Below, in pieces: positions 49,394 through 60,679 of a stretch of DNA of 64,000 bases. Source of the DNA: Strongyloides papillosus (taxonomy: Eukaryota; Nematoda; Chromadorea; Rhabditida; Strongyloididae); assembly GCA_005656395.1 (NCBI GenBank), contig SRSI01000079.1:2232001-2296000 (forward strand), given 5' to 3'. The notes under the pieces were generated by a model that had not been told where the DNA came from, did not search any database, and saw nothing but the letters and a program-made list of their open reading frames with translations. Every line of letters begins with the position of its first letter. The first letter of the stretch is position 1. Both the position numbers and the translations under genes were made by a program.

Positions 49394-51995
49394 TTAATAT
49401 TTCTTACAATTAGGTATTTTTCCAATATGATCGCATGTAGTAATTTTTTGATTCCATCCAGTACCGGGACCACAATTTTTTTCAACCCACTTTCCGTGCG
49501 CACATTGATAAAATTTTGTACAATCATATTCATGTGGTTTATATCCTGCAGCCCCACCAGATTCAATACAATGGTCATTATGTGGTGGTGGATAAGGAAT
49601 GTGGGAATGTCTAGGGATACATTCAAGTTTAAAAGTATCAAAAATATATCCATCTTTACATCTTTTTAGATGCCATTTGTTATTATAACATTTTATAAAT
49701 TTATCAACTGAATGTTTATCAAATGATGGATCATTAATTCTATCTAAAGTTTCTTTAGTGTTACTTACTTCATCATTTCTACAAATAAGTTTATCTCCAC
49801 AATATGTAGTATCATAAATACAATCTTTATGAACCCAACTATAAACAGATTCTCCTTTACACTTCTTAATCACTTCTCTACCTTTAATACATATATATAC
49901 TCTATTGCAATATTTTTCATGCTCACGTAAGTTTCCATCATGACAATGATATTTATCAATAGGGTAATTTGGTTTGTCTTGTGGTGGAGGATAATTTGGT
50001 ATTGGTGGAGGTGCAGGATATGTATTATGTATATCAGGACAAATGATATCTTTTGAACAACTTTGGCCATTAAAATATCTCCTATCACTACAATATCTTT
50101 CCTTCCATCTTCTATGATGACATTCATAATATTTATTACAATGTTTAGTTATTAATTTTTCTCCATCATTACATCTTCTTTCACTTATTGGTGGAGGGCA
50201 ATAAAGATTCTTTAAACAAAAATCACCGTTTTTAATTGATCCACTAGGATTAAATACTGAACCAGATGGACATGATATTGTTTTATATGTACCTTTTAAA
50301 CACATACCAAATGATGTACAATCATTGTAATCAGGAATTAATGGACTAACATTATCAATACATCTATAAATTTGAGGATGTTTATCATTATAATGCGGAG
50401 AGTCATTATCATTAACATATCTACACATTTTATACTTATCATCATATTGTTCATTATTTTTACATGTTTGTGGATACCATGAACCATCATAGCATTCATA
50501 ATATTGATTTTTATTAGGACTTGGTATTTTATCATAGTCATTGCATAATTCTCTTTCCATTCCATGATGATGATGTGGTTTATCATTAATATATTGCTTA
50601 TCTCTATAACATTTATCACATTCTCCATATTCAATTGGATATAAAGATTTTGAATTACAATGCTTTTTGGTAAAAATTCCATTTTTACAAATAAAAATGT
50701 GATTGCAATTACTATCAGTAAATAATTCTCCTTCAATACACGTATCAATATGACTATACTTTTTACAATCATTATCAAGCACACAAGTGTCATATTTTTT
50801 ATCATATCTTGTTAGATGTGGACATACATATTTTTCAAAAACACCATGCCTACATTTTAGAACTTCAGAACAAGATATTTTAATATCTTCACCTTTTTTA
50901 CATTTTTCTTTTGTTAATGATGGTGGTGAAGGATATCCCTCATTGTGTTTATGACAGAGATGTGAATCTTTTTTCTTAATACATTTCATACTATATGGAT
51001 CAAATACATAATGATAGGAACAACGTTGGATTTTTGGGATTTCTCCATGACAATAAATGTATTCTTCTTTACAATGTCCTAGTGCCATCGATTTCCACAT
51101 ATTTTCTTTTGAACATAATTTTCTATCGATACATTGATCTTCAAATTGTTTATCTCTACAAAATCCAATTCTTTCGTCAAATATTTGATTTGGTGGACAG
51201 AAAAGTAACTCTCGTATTGTATCAATTCTACAAGTAACATACCAATTTTTACATACTTTTTCATTCCTTATTCCATATGGATCATATCTTCCTTCATTAT
51301 TTTTTATTTGACAATACCTAACCATCATTTCCATTGTAACGGGTGTTACTTTATTTGTCACTTCAAATTCACAATCCCTCTTTTTAATACAACTAAATTT
51401 ATTATCTAAATCTTGAGATGTAGGATTAAATGATAAAATAAAACCAGGTTTACAGGATATCGGAATTGGTATTTTTTGTTCAGAACAAATAACAACTTCT
51501 CTAGAACAAATATTGTTTCCTACATAACCTCTGTATATACCAGCACCTTGATTACAAAATTTAACTTCTTTTGCTAGTTGGAAAATAGCCAAATCATTAT
51601 TATCTTTTTCTGAATTGAAACAGTGTTTATCAGCTGAAATTTCTATACAACCTTTATATTGATCATAAACATAACCATCTCCACATGATTCTATCACACC
51701 AGATTTGTATTCAAAATTACACACCATAAAATATTGGTTACACTTCCCAAGAGAAATTTTTCCAAATCTCTGATAAGAATATCCTGAACATAAAGTAATT
51801 TAATGGAACAACTCTAAAATTATGATATTCATTTGGTTTGTAGTGATTTTGGAAATTATCATAGAAGTCTTTATCCCTATATTGATCAAGGTATTTATCA
51901 TAGTTATATCCTTCACTAAATGGTTGATGATAATTATAATAACAGAAACAGTAATTTATAATTGATATAAAATATATCAAAATATTTCTAAACAT
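49394..51995 (-). CDS. Secreted protein with about 12 chitin-binding (CBM14/peritrophin-A) domains
   Basis: Exons 51995-51813 and 51769-49394 encode about 852 residues. The N-terminus is a signal peptide (NILIYFISIINYCFCY). After a Tyr-rich leader come about 12 six-cysteine units of the peritrophin-A type, each with aromatic-C-x-x-G-x-W-like cores (KCNQYFMVC, DCTKFYQCAHGKW, HCNKYYECHHRRW). They are joined by Pro-rich linkers (YPSPPS, YPAPPP). There is no catalytic domain and no membrane anchor. Layout recalls C. elegans CBD-1, a 12-domain eggshell protein, so eggshell, cuticle or gut-lining chitin binding is likely; orthology is not proven. The 43-bp intron (donor GTTGTT) is non-ideal but is the only junction I found that joins the signal-peptide exon in frame. 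Confidence 0.85.
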
Positions 51996-52322
51996 TTTTT
52001 AAATAAAATATTTCAATTAAAATCACTAATTTATATAAAATATTAATCTTAATCACAATTAATGATAAATAAAAGTGATATTTTAAATTATAAGATATTT
52101 TAAAATAGACATATTAATTTTAAATATCATTATGAATATTTATATAATTTTAAGTTTTATAAAATAATTTGTTGTTTCGTAATTTATAGGGTAGATTTTT
52201 AGGAAGAAATATATTCTAAATAAAATTATAAAAAAGTTGATTTGTAATATTTAATCTTTTAAAGAAAGTTCATTTAAATGACAAAAATTATTACTAATTT
52301 ATCACTAATATTTTAAAATTAT
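51996..52322. other. Short intergenic gap
   Basis: A+T-rich; 3' flank of lysozyme A with the conserved GAAAGTTCATTT..ATGACAAAAATTA that follows the array members, and the promoter side of the chitin-binding gene. Confidence 0.45.
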
Positions 52323-53071
52323 TTAAGGGTAATATGATTGGTCTAAGTCAACTCCACATCCTCCATTAACATCACCGGAATATTGATGCATAGCTGGTTT
52401 ACTCCATCCGGCAAATGGTGTAAATCCTGTAAAATCTTGGTGTCCATTGTAGTTAGCCCACCATAATGGTACTTAAAAGAAGCAAATAATTATATTAATA
52501 AATAAAAGATTAAACTTACAATTGCTATGAGCGGTATAATCAAGACCAACAATAGCTTCCCATTCATAATAGCCAGTATAAATTCCTACAGTAACTCCCA
52601 TAGATTGTGCTTGATTAACCATGGCAGTAATGAAGTTTCTGTTAGAATTTTTGTCGTTTGGCCAAGCATAACGTTCGATATCAAGCCATAAGGTACCAAT
52701 CTTTGCACCCTCAGCTTTAAGTTTATTAATAGTAGCTTCAACTTGATTAGCAGCATGAGCACAACTAGAAGCTAAACATGGGAAAAGATAACCATCAACA
52801 TGTGCCATTCCACCTTCCCAGGCATTTTTAATATTCTGCATTCCAGAATAATCGTAGTTTCCTACTGATTCCCATACGCGACCAATGAAGAAACGGTATC
52901 CTTCATTATGAAGACATTTAAAAGTACTTGTAGATATTGTTCCTATTGCATCAAGTCCAAGAACAGCTAAAGCTGATTGTAAAGATCCAAGAATCAAAAG
53001 TGAAGTTAAAAGGTAACTAAAAAAATAATGATAAAAAACAAGAACTTACTAAAATAAACTTACGATTTCAT
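52323..53071 (-). CDS. GH25-type lysozyme, tandem copy A
   Basis: Exons 53071-53064 (only 8 nt: ATG AAA TC), 53016-52520 and 52471-52323 (introns 47 and 48 bp) encode 217 residues. Residues 1-20 are the signal peptide ([20 protein letters not shown]). The mature part is a nematode LYS/GH25 barrel: [29 protein letters not shown] and the catalytic region [11 protein letters not shown] (Asp and Glu), then [14 protein letters not shown] and, in exon 3, [15 protein letters not shown] [10 protein letters not shown]. It cleaves peptidoglycan; in C. elegans such lysozymes (lys genes) are made in the gut for digestion and defence. No damage is visible. The tiny first exon is shared by all four copies. 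Member of a four-copy same-strand array. Confidence 0.93.
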
Positions 53072-53130
53072 GTTTAATGAAACTTAAAAATGTTAATCAA
53101 AATTTTAGTTTATATTGTGCTCAACATGGA

Positions 53131-53150
53131 ACTGATAAGATATCTTGACC
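53131..53150 (+). promoter_or_regulatory. Conserved GATA box upstream of lysozyme A
   Basis: ACTGATAAGATATCTTGACC lies about 60 bp before the ATG. ACTGATAAGA is the extended GATA motif used by the intestinal factor ELT-2 in C. elegans, and AAGATATCTT is a palindrome. The box and its surroundings are kept in front of all four lysozyme copies. Confidence 0.65.
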
Positions 53151-53481
53151 GGATATTGAACATTATTCTTATATTCCTTCGATATTAATTTACCCTTGAA
53201 GTTTAAACAATTCCTTTTAAGAATAGTATATTTGAATAAAATATTTTTATTACTCAGGAAGTTAACCATATAAGCGTGCTTGATGTTATACTTAAAAGAG
53301 TGTTTATATAATTACTACATGATAACGAAATTATGGGACATACAAATTATTTTTTTTTGAATTATTCACAATAGAGTATATTTAAGAAAAGTAAATTATT
53401 TTTATTAAATTACAAAATGTAATTAATTTTTTTTAATACCTCGGCTTAATAAAAAAATTTTACTATATATTATATATTTTA

Positions 53482-54475
53482 ATATTATTTTAATTTTTGA
53501 AATAGAATTTTTATCGTTGTAGCGGTAAGCTTAAAGTTCAGATAGAAGAAAGCATAAAAAAAATTTTATTATAATTATGCTACTTATATAAACATCAACA
53601 ATGTCTAAAAACCGAAGGTAATAAAGAGCAACTAAAACTAGGATTAAATGAGTATTTGTAGCAAATTAAAAAGTTGGTGGATGTTTTTGATTAAAAAGAG
53701 GTGGTGTTCACCACGTCATTTTTTGTCATTAAGAATTGAATAAGTGCCAAATACTTCAATATAATCTTTATATTTTTTTTATGCATAATACAATTCTTTT
53801 CACCATTTAAAGATTTAATTTTTCATTTCTTTAAATTGTGATTTTTTTTAATACCCTTTGTTTCATGTTTCTATTAATATTATTAATAGTACTTTTTTTA
53901 TTTATATATTTTGAAACAACATTTAAATTACTTCCTAAAGTAATAGTTTTCATTATTTACAATTGATAAGTGATAAAAATTCTAATATATCAGCTAAATT
54001 TCAATATAATACATTTAAGCCATCATTTTTATAGATTGTAGTAATAATCGCAACTACTCCTTGTGGATCCTCCGTCATAAGAAAGACAATTAAAATAGTT
54101 AATAACATTGTTATCGTCTTATCAGTATATTTTCTTTTTACTGTATTATCGCTAGAAATCTTATGATCATTTTCTGAAAGGTTTCATTTTTTTTGCTGTT
54201 TTGAGTTTTGTCATTAAACCAAATGATAGGAAAAAGAGTTGCAATGATAGAAAAACTTTGTTGAGTATTCCTGACAACCAGAGATTACCTTTAAATATTC
54301 TACAATTATCATTTAATTCAAATTCAGAAAAATCAATTGTATACTTTGGAAATGAAATATTTTTATCACCCCCATAATCATTCATAAATTCTATTCCTTG
54401 ATTTTTTGGATACCATAAACTTGTTATTTTTAAATATTGTAAACTAGTATTGCTGAAATAATTAAAATAAACGTA
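53482..54475 (-). pseudogene. GPCR relic A (5'-truncated copy)
   Basis: Matches the coding strand of the intact receptor at 60.7-61.67 kb in the same order, including IFKGNLWLSGILNKV, KNISFPKYTIDF and the region around the third intracellular loop. It is cut off where the intact gene has ...ILVHNIV, at a junction AAGAAAGTTCATTT shared with relic B. Exon 1 and the first membrane spans are missing. A stretch of about 200 bp (about 53515-53720) not present in the intact gene interrupts the C-terminal region, and part of the tail is deleted. Many stops. Not functional as a receptor. Confidence 0.8.
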
Positions 54476-54535
54476 AGAAAGTTCATTTATTTGACAAAAA
54501 GTAATACTAATTTATCGAAGACATTTTTAAATTAT

Positions 54536-55282
54536 TTAAGGGTAATATGTTTGGTCTAAGTTAACTCCACATCCTCCATTAACATCACCGGAATATTGAT
54601 GCATAGCTGGTTTACTCCATCCACCAAATGGTGTAAATCCTGTATAATCTTGGTGTCCATTGTAATTAGCCCACCATAATGGTACTTAAAAGAAACGAAT
54701 AATTATATTAATAAATAAAGGATTTCACTTACAATTGCTATGAGCACTATAATCAAGTCCAACAATAGCTTCCCACTCATAATAGCCAGTATAAATTCCT
54801 ACAGTAACTCCCATAGATTGTGCTTGATTAACCATGGCAGTAATGAAGTTTCTGTTATAATTTTTGTCGGATGGCCAAGCTAAACGTTCAATATCAAGCC
54901 ATAAGGTACCAATCTTAGCACCCTCAGCCTTAAGTTTATTAATAGTAGCTTCAACTTGATTAGCAGCATGAGCACATCCAGAAGATAAACATGGGAAAAT
55001 ATAACCATCAACATGTGCCATTCCACCTTCCCAGGCATTTTTAATATTCTGCATTCCAGTATAATCGTAATTTCCTACTGATTCCCAAACACGAGCAATG
55101 AAGAAACGATATCCTTCATTATAAAGACATTTAAATGTACTTGTGGATATTGTTTGAATTGCATCAAGTCCAACAACAGCCAAAGCTGGTTGTAAAGATC
55201 CAAGAATCAAAAGTGAAGTTAAAAGGTAACTGAAATAATAGCGATAAAAACAAAATTTACTAAAATAAACTTACATTTTCAT
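54536..55282 (-). CDS. GH25-type lysozyme, tandem copy B
   Basis: Exons 55282-55275, 55229-54733 and 54684-54536 (introns 45 and 48 bp) encode 217 residues. The signal peptide differs slightly from the others ([20 protein letters not shown]). The catalytic region reads [11 protein letters not shown], where copies A, C and D have ERYAW. The first intron ends TTTCAG instead of TTTTAG. Exon 3 is 149 nt as in all copies. No broken codon. Closest to copy A across exon 2 by eye. Confidence 0.93.
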
Positions 55283-55341
55283 TTTTAATGAAACTTTAAA
55301 ATTTTAATCAAAATTTTAGTTTATATTGTGCTCAACATGGA

Positions 55342-55361
55342 ACTGATAAGATATCTTGACC
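55342..55361 (+). promoter_or_regulatory. Conserved GATA box upstream of lysozyme B
   Basis: Same ACTGATAAGATATCTTGACC block at the same distance (about 60 bp) from the ATG as in copy A. Confidence 0.65.
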
Positions 55362-55677
55362 GGATATTAAACATTATTCTTATATTTCTTTGATATTAAT
55401 TTCGTCCTAAAGTGGTTTAAACAATTACTTTTAAGAACAGTATATTTGAATAAAATATTTTTATTACTCAGAAAATTAACTATATAAGCGTGCTTGATGT
55501 TATACTTAAAAGAGCGTTTATATAATTACCACATGATAACGAAATTATAAAATACGCAAATTATTTTATTAACTTATTAACATTGACAATAGAGTATATT
55601 AAAAAAAATCATTTTTATTAATTTACAATATGTAATTGATTATTTATAATACCCGTCTTAATAAAAAAATTCTACTA

Positions 55678-56677
55678 CCCGACTACCCGACTTCCTTTTT
55701 TTGCGTCTTTAGCTAGCCTGAAGTTACCTCTAATGGAGCCCATTGACGAAAAATTTTACAACTTTAGCTTAAATCTTGGCTAAAATTTATTTTTTGCTTC
55801 TACTTGACTATTCGGTAGCGATTAGCTAACTAAAAATTTTACCTCGTACTGCTATTTTAACTACGTCTTTAATAAAAAAACAAAAATGGTCCTCAAAAGC
55901 TGACCAAATAGAAGAAACAAAAGTTATTTCATCTTTGAAAAACATATTAGAAAAACCGTTTATTAAATAAAATACAAAATAATATAAAAAATACCAAAAA
56001 AAAGTCGTCCATGTATTTAAGAAAGTTTCAAACTATTCGGCCGACGATCTGCAGTAACACCTAAAAATGAGTAAATTGTAAAATGGCATAATAAAATTGA
56101 CCTTACCTTGATATTGAAGCCTGATTAACAGATATTAGCGACCTAAAAAACAGAATAATTAGTATAATGATAAATTAAAATGAAACCTACCTATGAAACT
56201 TTTAATTAAAGGGATAGAAAATAGTTGCCTAAAAATGAAAACACTAGTATCCATAAATTACATAATAACTTACCCCATAACTCTGCGTATATTATGCAAA
56301 AGTGTAGCTGGTACTTCAGAACATCGGCAACGCTAGTCTGAAACCATAAATATTAGTTTCTAATCAGAAACTTAACCTACCAAAATAAAGCATAAAAAAT
56401 GGGATAAAAAATATTTTAAAAAAATGTATAATATATTGGTAAAAGGCATCCATTGACAATAAATTACTTTCGCTTTAAGAGACAATTTGTATATGACAAA
56501 AAGACATAATTAACACATACTAAACGAAAAAAAAAAGTAGTCTGCATAGCTCTTACACAAAGACTGACCGTACATAAATAATCAAAAAATGTATTAGCTT
56601 CGAGAAAAAAGTGTACTATCTAATATGTAACTACTTTTCGCTAAGAAGCTAGATATTAATTTTGACGGGAAGTCGGG
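55678..56677. mobile_element. 1.0-kb TIR transposon inserted beside GPCR relic B
   Basis: The left end CCCGAC.TA.CCCGACTTCC carries the tip twice (55678 and 55686). The right end is GGAAGTCGGG, ending 56677. TA flanks both ends (55676-55677 and 56678-56679). The unoccupied equivalent is visible in the array members A and D (ATTTTACTA.TATATATTA-type sequence), so this is a clean insertion into a TA. No transposase frame; non-autonomous. G+C content is a little higher than the surroundings. Confidence 0.75.
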
Positions 56678-56684
56678 TATATAT

Positions 56685-57698
56685 GCTCTATTTCAATATT
56701 ATTTTTTTTAATTTTTGAAATAGAATCTTCATTGTTGTAGTAGTAGGCTTAAAGTTCAGATATAAGTAAGAAAATAAAAAAAACATTTTATAATAATCAT
56801 GCTATTTATATAAACATCAATAACATTTTAAAACTGACGGTAATAAGAGGTAGCTAAAACTATGATAAAGATGGTATTTATGAGAAACTAAAAAGTGGTT
56901 GAATGTTTTTGGGTAAAAAGAGGTGATGTTTAATAAATTATTTGTTTGTCATTAAGAATCGGATAAGTACAAGACTCTCTATTATAATCTTTAAATTTAT
57001 TTTTTACATATTATATATCTTTTAACCATTTGGAAATTTTTTTTTAATTTCTCTTTATTATGATTTATTTATTTTATTACCATTTATTTTATGTTTCTAC
57101 TACTATTATTAGTAGTATTCTTTTTCATCTAAATAATCTGAATAAATATTTAAATTGTCTCTTAAGGTTGTAATTTTCATTTTTAACAACTGATTAATGA
57201 TAAGAGATCTAATATATCAGCTAATATTTTATATAATACATTAAAACCATAATTTGCATATATTGTAGTAATAGTCAAAACTATTCCTTGTGGAACTTTT
57301 GTCATAAGAAAGACAATTCAGTTAGCTAATAACATTGTTATAGTCTTATCAGTATATTTTCTTTTAACTGTATTATCGCTAGAAACCTTATGATCATTTT
57401 CTTAAAGATTTAATTTTTTTACTGTTTTGAGTTTTGCTATTAAACTAAATGATAGAAAAAAAAAGTAGTAGTAGTGGAATAACTTGGTTTAGTATTCCTG
57501 ATAACCAAAGATTACCTTTAAATATTCTATTATTGTCTTTTAATAGAAATTCAGGAAAATTAATGGTATACTCTGGAAAGGAAATATTTTTATCACCCCA
57601 CAATAATTTATACATTCTATTCCTTCGTTTTTTGGATACCATTAATTTGTTTTAAAATATTTTAAACTAGAATTGCTGGAATAGTTGAAATAAATGTA
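56685..57698 (-). pseudogene. GPCR relic B (5'-truncated copy)
   Basis: Same content and same breakpoint (GTAAGAAAGTTCATTT, near 57698) as relic A, again missing exon 1 and the first spans, and with the same foreign stretch in the C-terminal part (about 56735-56950). Recognisable pieces are NISFPEYTINFPEF, IFKGNLWLSGILNQVIP and the region matching the last spans. Multiple stops and deletions. Confidence 0.8.
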
Positions 57699-57758
57699 AG
57701 AAAGTTCATTTATTTGACAAAAATTAATACTAATTTATCAAAGACATTTTTAAATTAT

Positions 57759-58501
57759 TTAAGGATAATATGATTGATCTAAGTCAACTCCACATCCTCC
57801 ATTAACATCACCGGTATATTGGTGCATGGCTGGTTTAGTCCATCCACCAAAAGCTGTGAATCCTGTATAATCTTGGTGTCCATTGTAATCAGCCCACCAA
57901 AGTGGTACTTCAAAGAAACAAATAATTATGTTTATAAACAAAAATTAAACTTACATTTATGATGAGCTTTATAATCAAGACCAACAATAGCTTCCCAATT
58001 ATAATAATTAGAATAAATTCCTACAGTAACATTCATAGATTCTGCTTGCTTAACCATATCACTAATGAATTTTCTGTTAGATTCGTGATCGGCTGGCCAA
58101 GCATAACGTTCAATATCAAGCCAAAAAGTATTAATTTTAGCACCTTCAGCCTTAAGTTTATGAATAGTAGCTTCAACTTGATTAGCAGCATGAGCACATC
58201 CAGAAGCTAAACATGGGAAAATATAACCATCAACATGTTCAAATCCAGCTTCTCTGGCATTTTTGATATTCTGCATTCCAGTGTAATCGTAATTTCCTAC
58301 TGATTCCCAAACACGAGCGATAAAGAAGCGATATCCCTCTTTATGAAGACATTTAAAGGTACTTGTGGATATTGTTTGAATTGCATCAAATCCAAGAACA
58401 GCTAAAGCTGTTTGTAAAGATCCAAGAATCAAAAGTGAAGTTAAAAGGTAACTAAAAAAATAATGATAAAAAACAAGAACTTACTAAACTTACGATTTCA
58501 T
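57759..58501 (-). CDS. GH25-type lysozyme, tandem copy C (most diverged)
   Basis: Exons 58501-58494, 58451-57955 and 57907-57759 (introns 42 and 47 bp) encode 217 residues. The signal peptide is as in copy A. The catalytic region reads [11 protein letters not shown]. This copy carries most of the replacements: [11 protein letters not shown] for [31 protein letters not shown], and AHHKCK before the second intron. The changes cluster on surface-like helices while DxE is kept, so a shift of substrate or pH use is possible. Confidence 0.92.
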
Positions 58502-58560
58502 GTTTAATGAAACTTTAAAATACTAATCAAAATTTTAGTTTATATTGTGTTCAATATAAC

Positions 58561-58580
58561 ACTGATAAGATATCTTGACC
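58561..58580 (+). promoter_or_regulatory. Conserved GATA box upstream of lysozyme C
   Basis: ACTGATAAGATATCTTGACC, again about 60 bp from the ATG. The bases just before it differ from the other copies (TTCAATATAAC), while the box itself is unchanged. Confidence 0.65.
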
Positions 58581-58869
58581 GGATATTAAATATTACTCTT
58601 ATATTCATTTGATGTTAATTATACCCTAAAGTTTAAGTAATTCCTTTTTAGAATATTATATTTGAAGAAAATATTTTTATTAATCAGAAATTTAATTATA
58701 TAAGCATGCTTTATTTTATACTTAAAAGAGTCTTTATATAATTACAACATGATAACAAAATTATAGCACATGCAAATTGTTCTGTTAAATTAATCAAAAT
58801 AGAGTATATTTAAAATAAGCAAATCGTTTTTTTAAATTACAATATATAAATTATTATTTATAATACCAA

Positions 58870-59460
58870 TTTTAATAAAAAACAAATTATTTTAATTATG
58901 CTATTTTAATAAACATCAATAACATCTTAAAACTGAGGTTAATAAAGAATAACTAAAATTAGGATAAAAAGGGTATTTACAAAAAATAAAAAGTGGTTGA
59001 ATTTTTTTGAGAAAAGCAAGTTGATGCCCAAGACGCCTTTTATTGTCATTAAGATACTTCAATATAATCTTCATTTTTTTATGTAAAATTTATTTTTCTC
59101 ATTTCTTTATATCGTAATTTATTTATATTTTCAATACCTTTTATTTTAGATTTTTATTACTATTACTAATACTACTTTTTAATCAAGATATTACGATTCA
59201 ACATTTAAATTATTTTTTTAAATTGTATTTTTTATTTTTAATAACTGATTGCTACTTGATGTTGAAGGAATATACTCTTTTGTCAAAATAACGTTGTAAC
59301 ACTATCATTATTAGCAAGAAACTTTTGAACTTTATAATTCAAAACAGCCTGAAGGAATGTATCACGATGTCTTGAAGACACAACGCAATACGTTATAAAA
59401 ATTTACAGATGAATTTTTTTGTGATAAGAGATCTGATATATCAGCTAAATTAATATATAT
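58870..59460 (-). pseudogene. GPCR relic C (C-terminal tail only)
   Basis: Corresponds to the last part of the intact receptor: the tail after the seventh span, with readable pieces of YIPSTS..NQ and HKVQKFLANN. It ends near TATATCAGCTAAATT, so it covers less than relics A and B. It contains the same foreign stretch (about 58890-59040) as A and B. Heavily shifted. Confidence 0.7.
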
Positions 59461-59530
59461 ATTTGTTCTAACAATATTCATTTATTTGACAAAAATTAAT
59501 ACTAATTTATCAGTAATATTTTTATATTAT

Positions 59531-60278
59531 TTAGGGATAGTAGGTTTGATCCATTGAAACTCCACATCCTCCATTAACAGTACCGGTATATTGGTGCATA
59601 GATGGTTTACTCCATCCACCAAAAGGTGTGAATCCTGTATAATCTTGGTGTCCATTGTAATCAGCCCACCAAAGTGGTACTTTAAAGAAACAAATAATTA
59701 TATTTATAAACAAAAGATTAAACTTACAATTGCTATGAGCTTTATAATCAAGACCAACAATAGATTCCCACATATTGTAATTAGAATAAATTCCTACAGT
59801 AACTCCCATAGATTTTGCTTGATTAACCATGGCAGTAATGAAGTTTCTGTTAGAATTGTGATCGGCTGGCCAAGCATAACGTTCAATATCAAGCCATAAG
59901 GTACCAATCTTAGCACCCTCAGCTTTAAGTTTATTAATAGTAGCTTCAACTTGATTAGCAGCATGAGCACATCCAGAAGATAAACATGGGAAAAGATAAC
60001 CATCAACATGTTCCATTCCACCTTCCCAGGCATTTTTAATATTTTGCATTCCAGTATAATCGTAGTTTCCTACTGATTCCCATACACGACCAATGAAGAA
60101 ACGATATCCTTCATTATGAAGACATTTAAATGTACTTGTGGATATTGTTTGAATTGCATCAAGTCCAATAACAGCTAAAGCTGATTGTAAAGATCCAAGA
60201 ATCAAAAGTGAAGTTAAAAAATAACTAAAAAATAATGATAAAAAACAAGAATTTACAAAAATAAACTTACGATTTCAT
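59531..60278 (-). CDS. GH25-type lysozyme, tandem copy D
   Basis: Exons 60278-60271, 60224-59728 and 59679-59531 (introns 46 and 48 bp) encode 217 residues. The signal peptide is [20 protein letters not shown]. The catalytic region reads [11 protein letters not shown] and the chain ends GCGVSMDQTYYP (others [10 protein letters not shown]). The second intron here has no stop and is a multiple of three, so an unspliced transcript would stay open and insert 16 hydrophobic residues. This copy lies next to the only intact receptor gene. Confidence 0.93.
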
Positions 60279-60337
60279 GTCTAATGAAACATAAAAATGT
60301 TAATCAAAATTTTAGTTTATATTGTGCTCAAAATGGA

Positions 60338-60357
60338 ACTGATAAGATATCTTGACC
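60338..60357 (+). promoter_or_regulatory. Conserved GATA box upstream of lysozyme D
   Basis: ACTGATAAGATATCTTGACC, 60 bp before the ATG, identical to the other three copies. Confidence 0.65.
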
Positions 60358-60679
60358 GGATATTAAACATTACTTTTATATTTCTATAATGTTAATTTTA
60401 CCTTAAAGTTTAAACAATTCCTTTTAAGAATAGTATATTTAAAGAAAATATTTTTATTATTCAGGAAGTTATTTAAATAATCATGCTTAATTTAATGCTT
60501 AAAAGAATTTTTGTATAATTACCGCATGATAACGAAATTATAGGACATACAAACTATTTTATTAAATTAATCACAATAGAATATATTTAAAAAAGCAAAT
60601 CATTTTATTTAATTACAATATATAGTTAATTATTTATAATACCCGTTTTAATAAAAAAATTTTACTACATATATATATA

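Noticed and set aside
51738..51995. Separate 85-residue secreted protein
   Set aside because: Its signal peptide exon joins in frame with the chitin-binding exon through a 43-bp intron, so it is better read as exon 1 of that gene.
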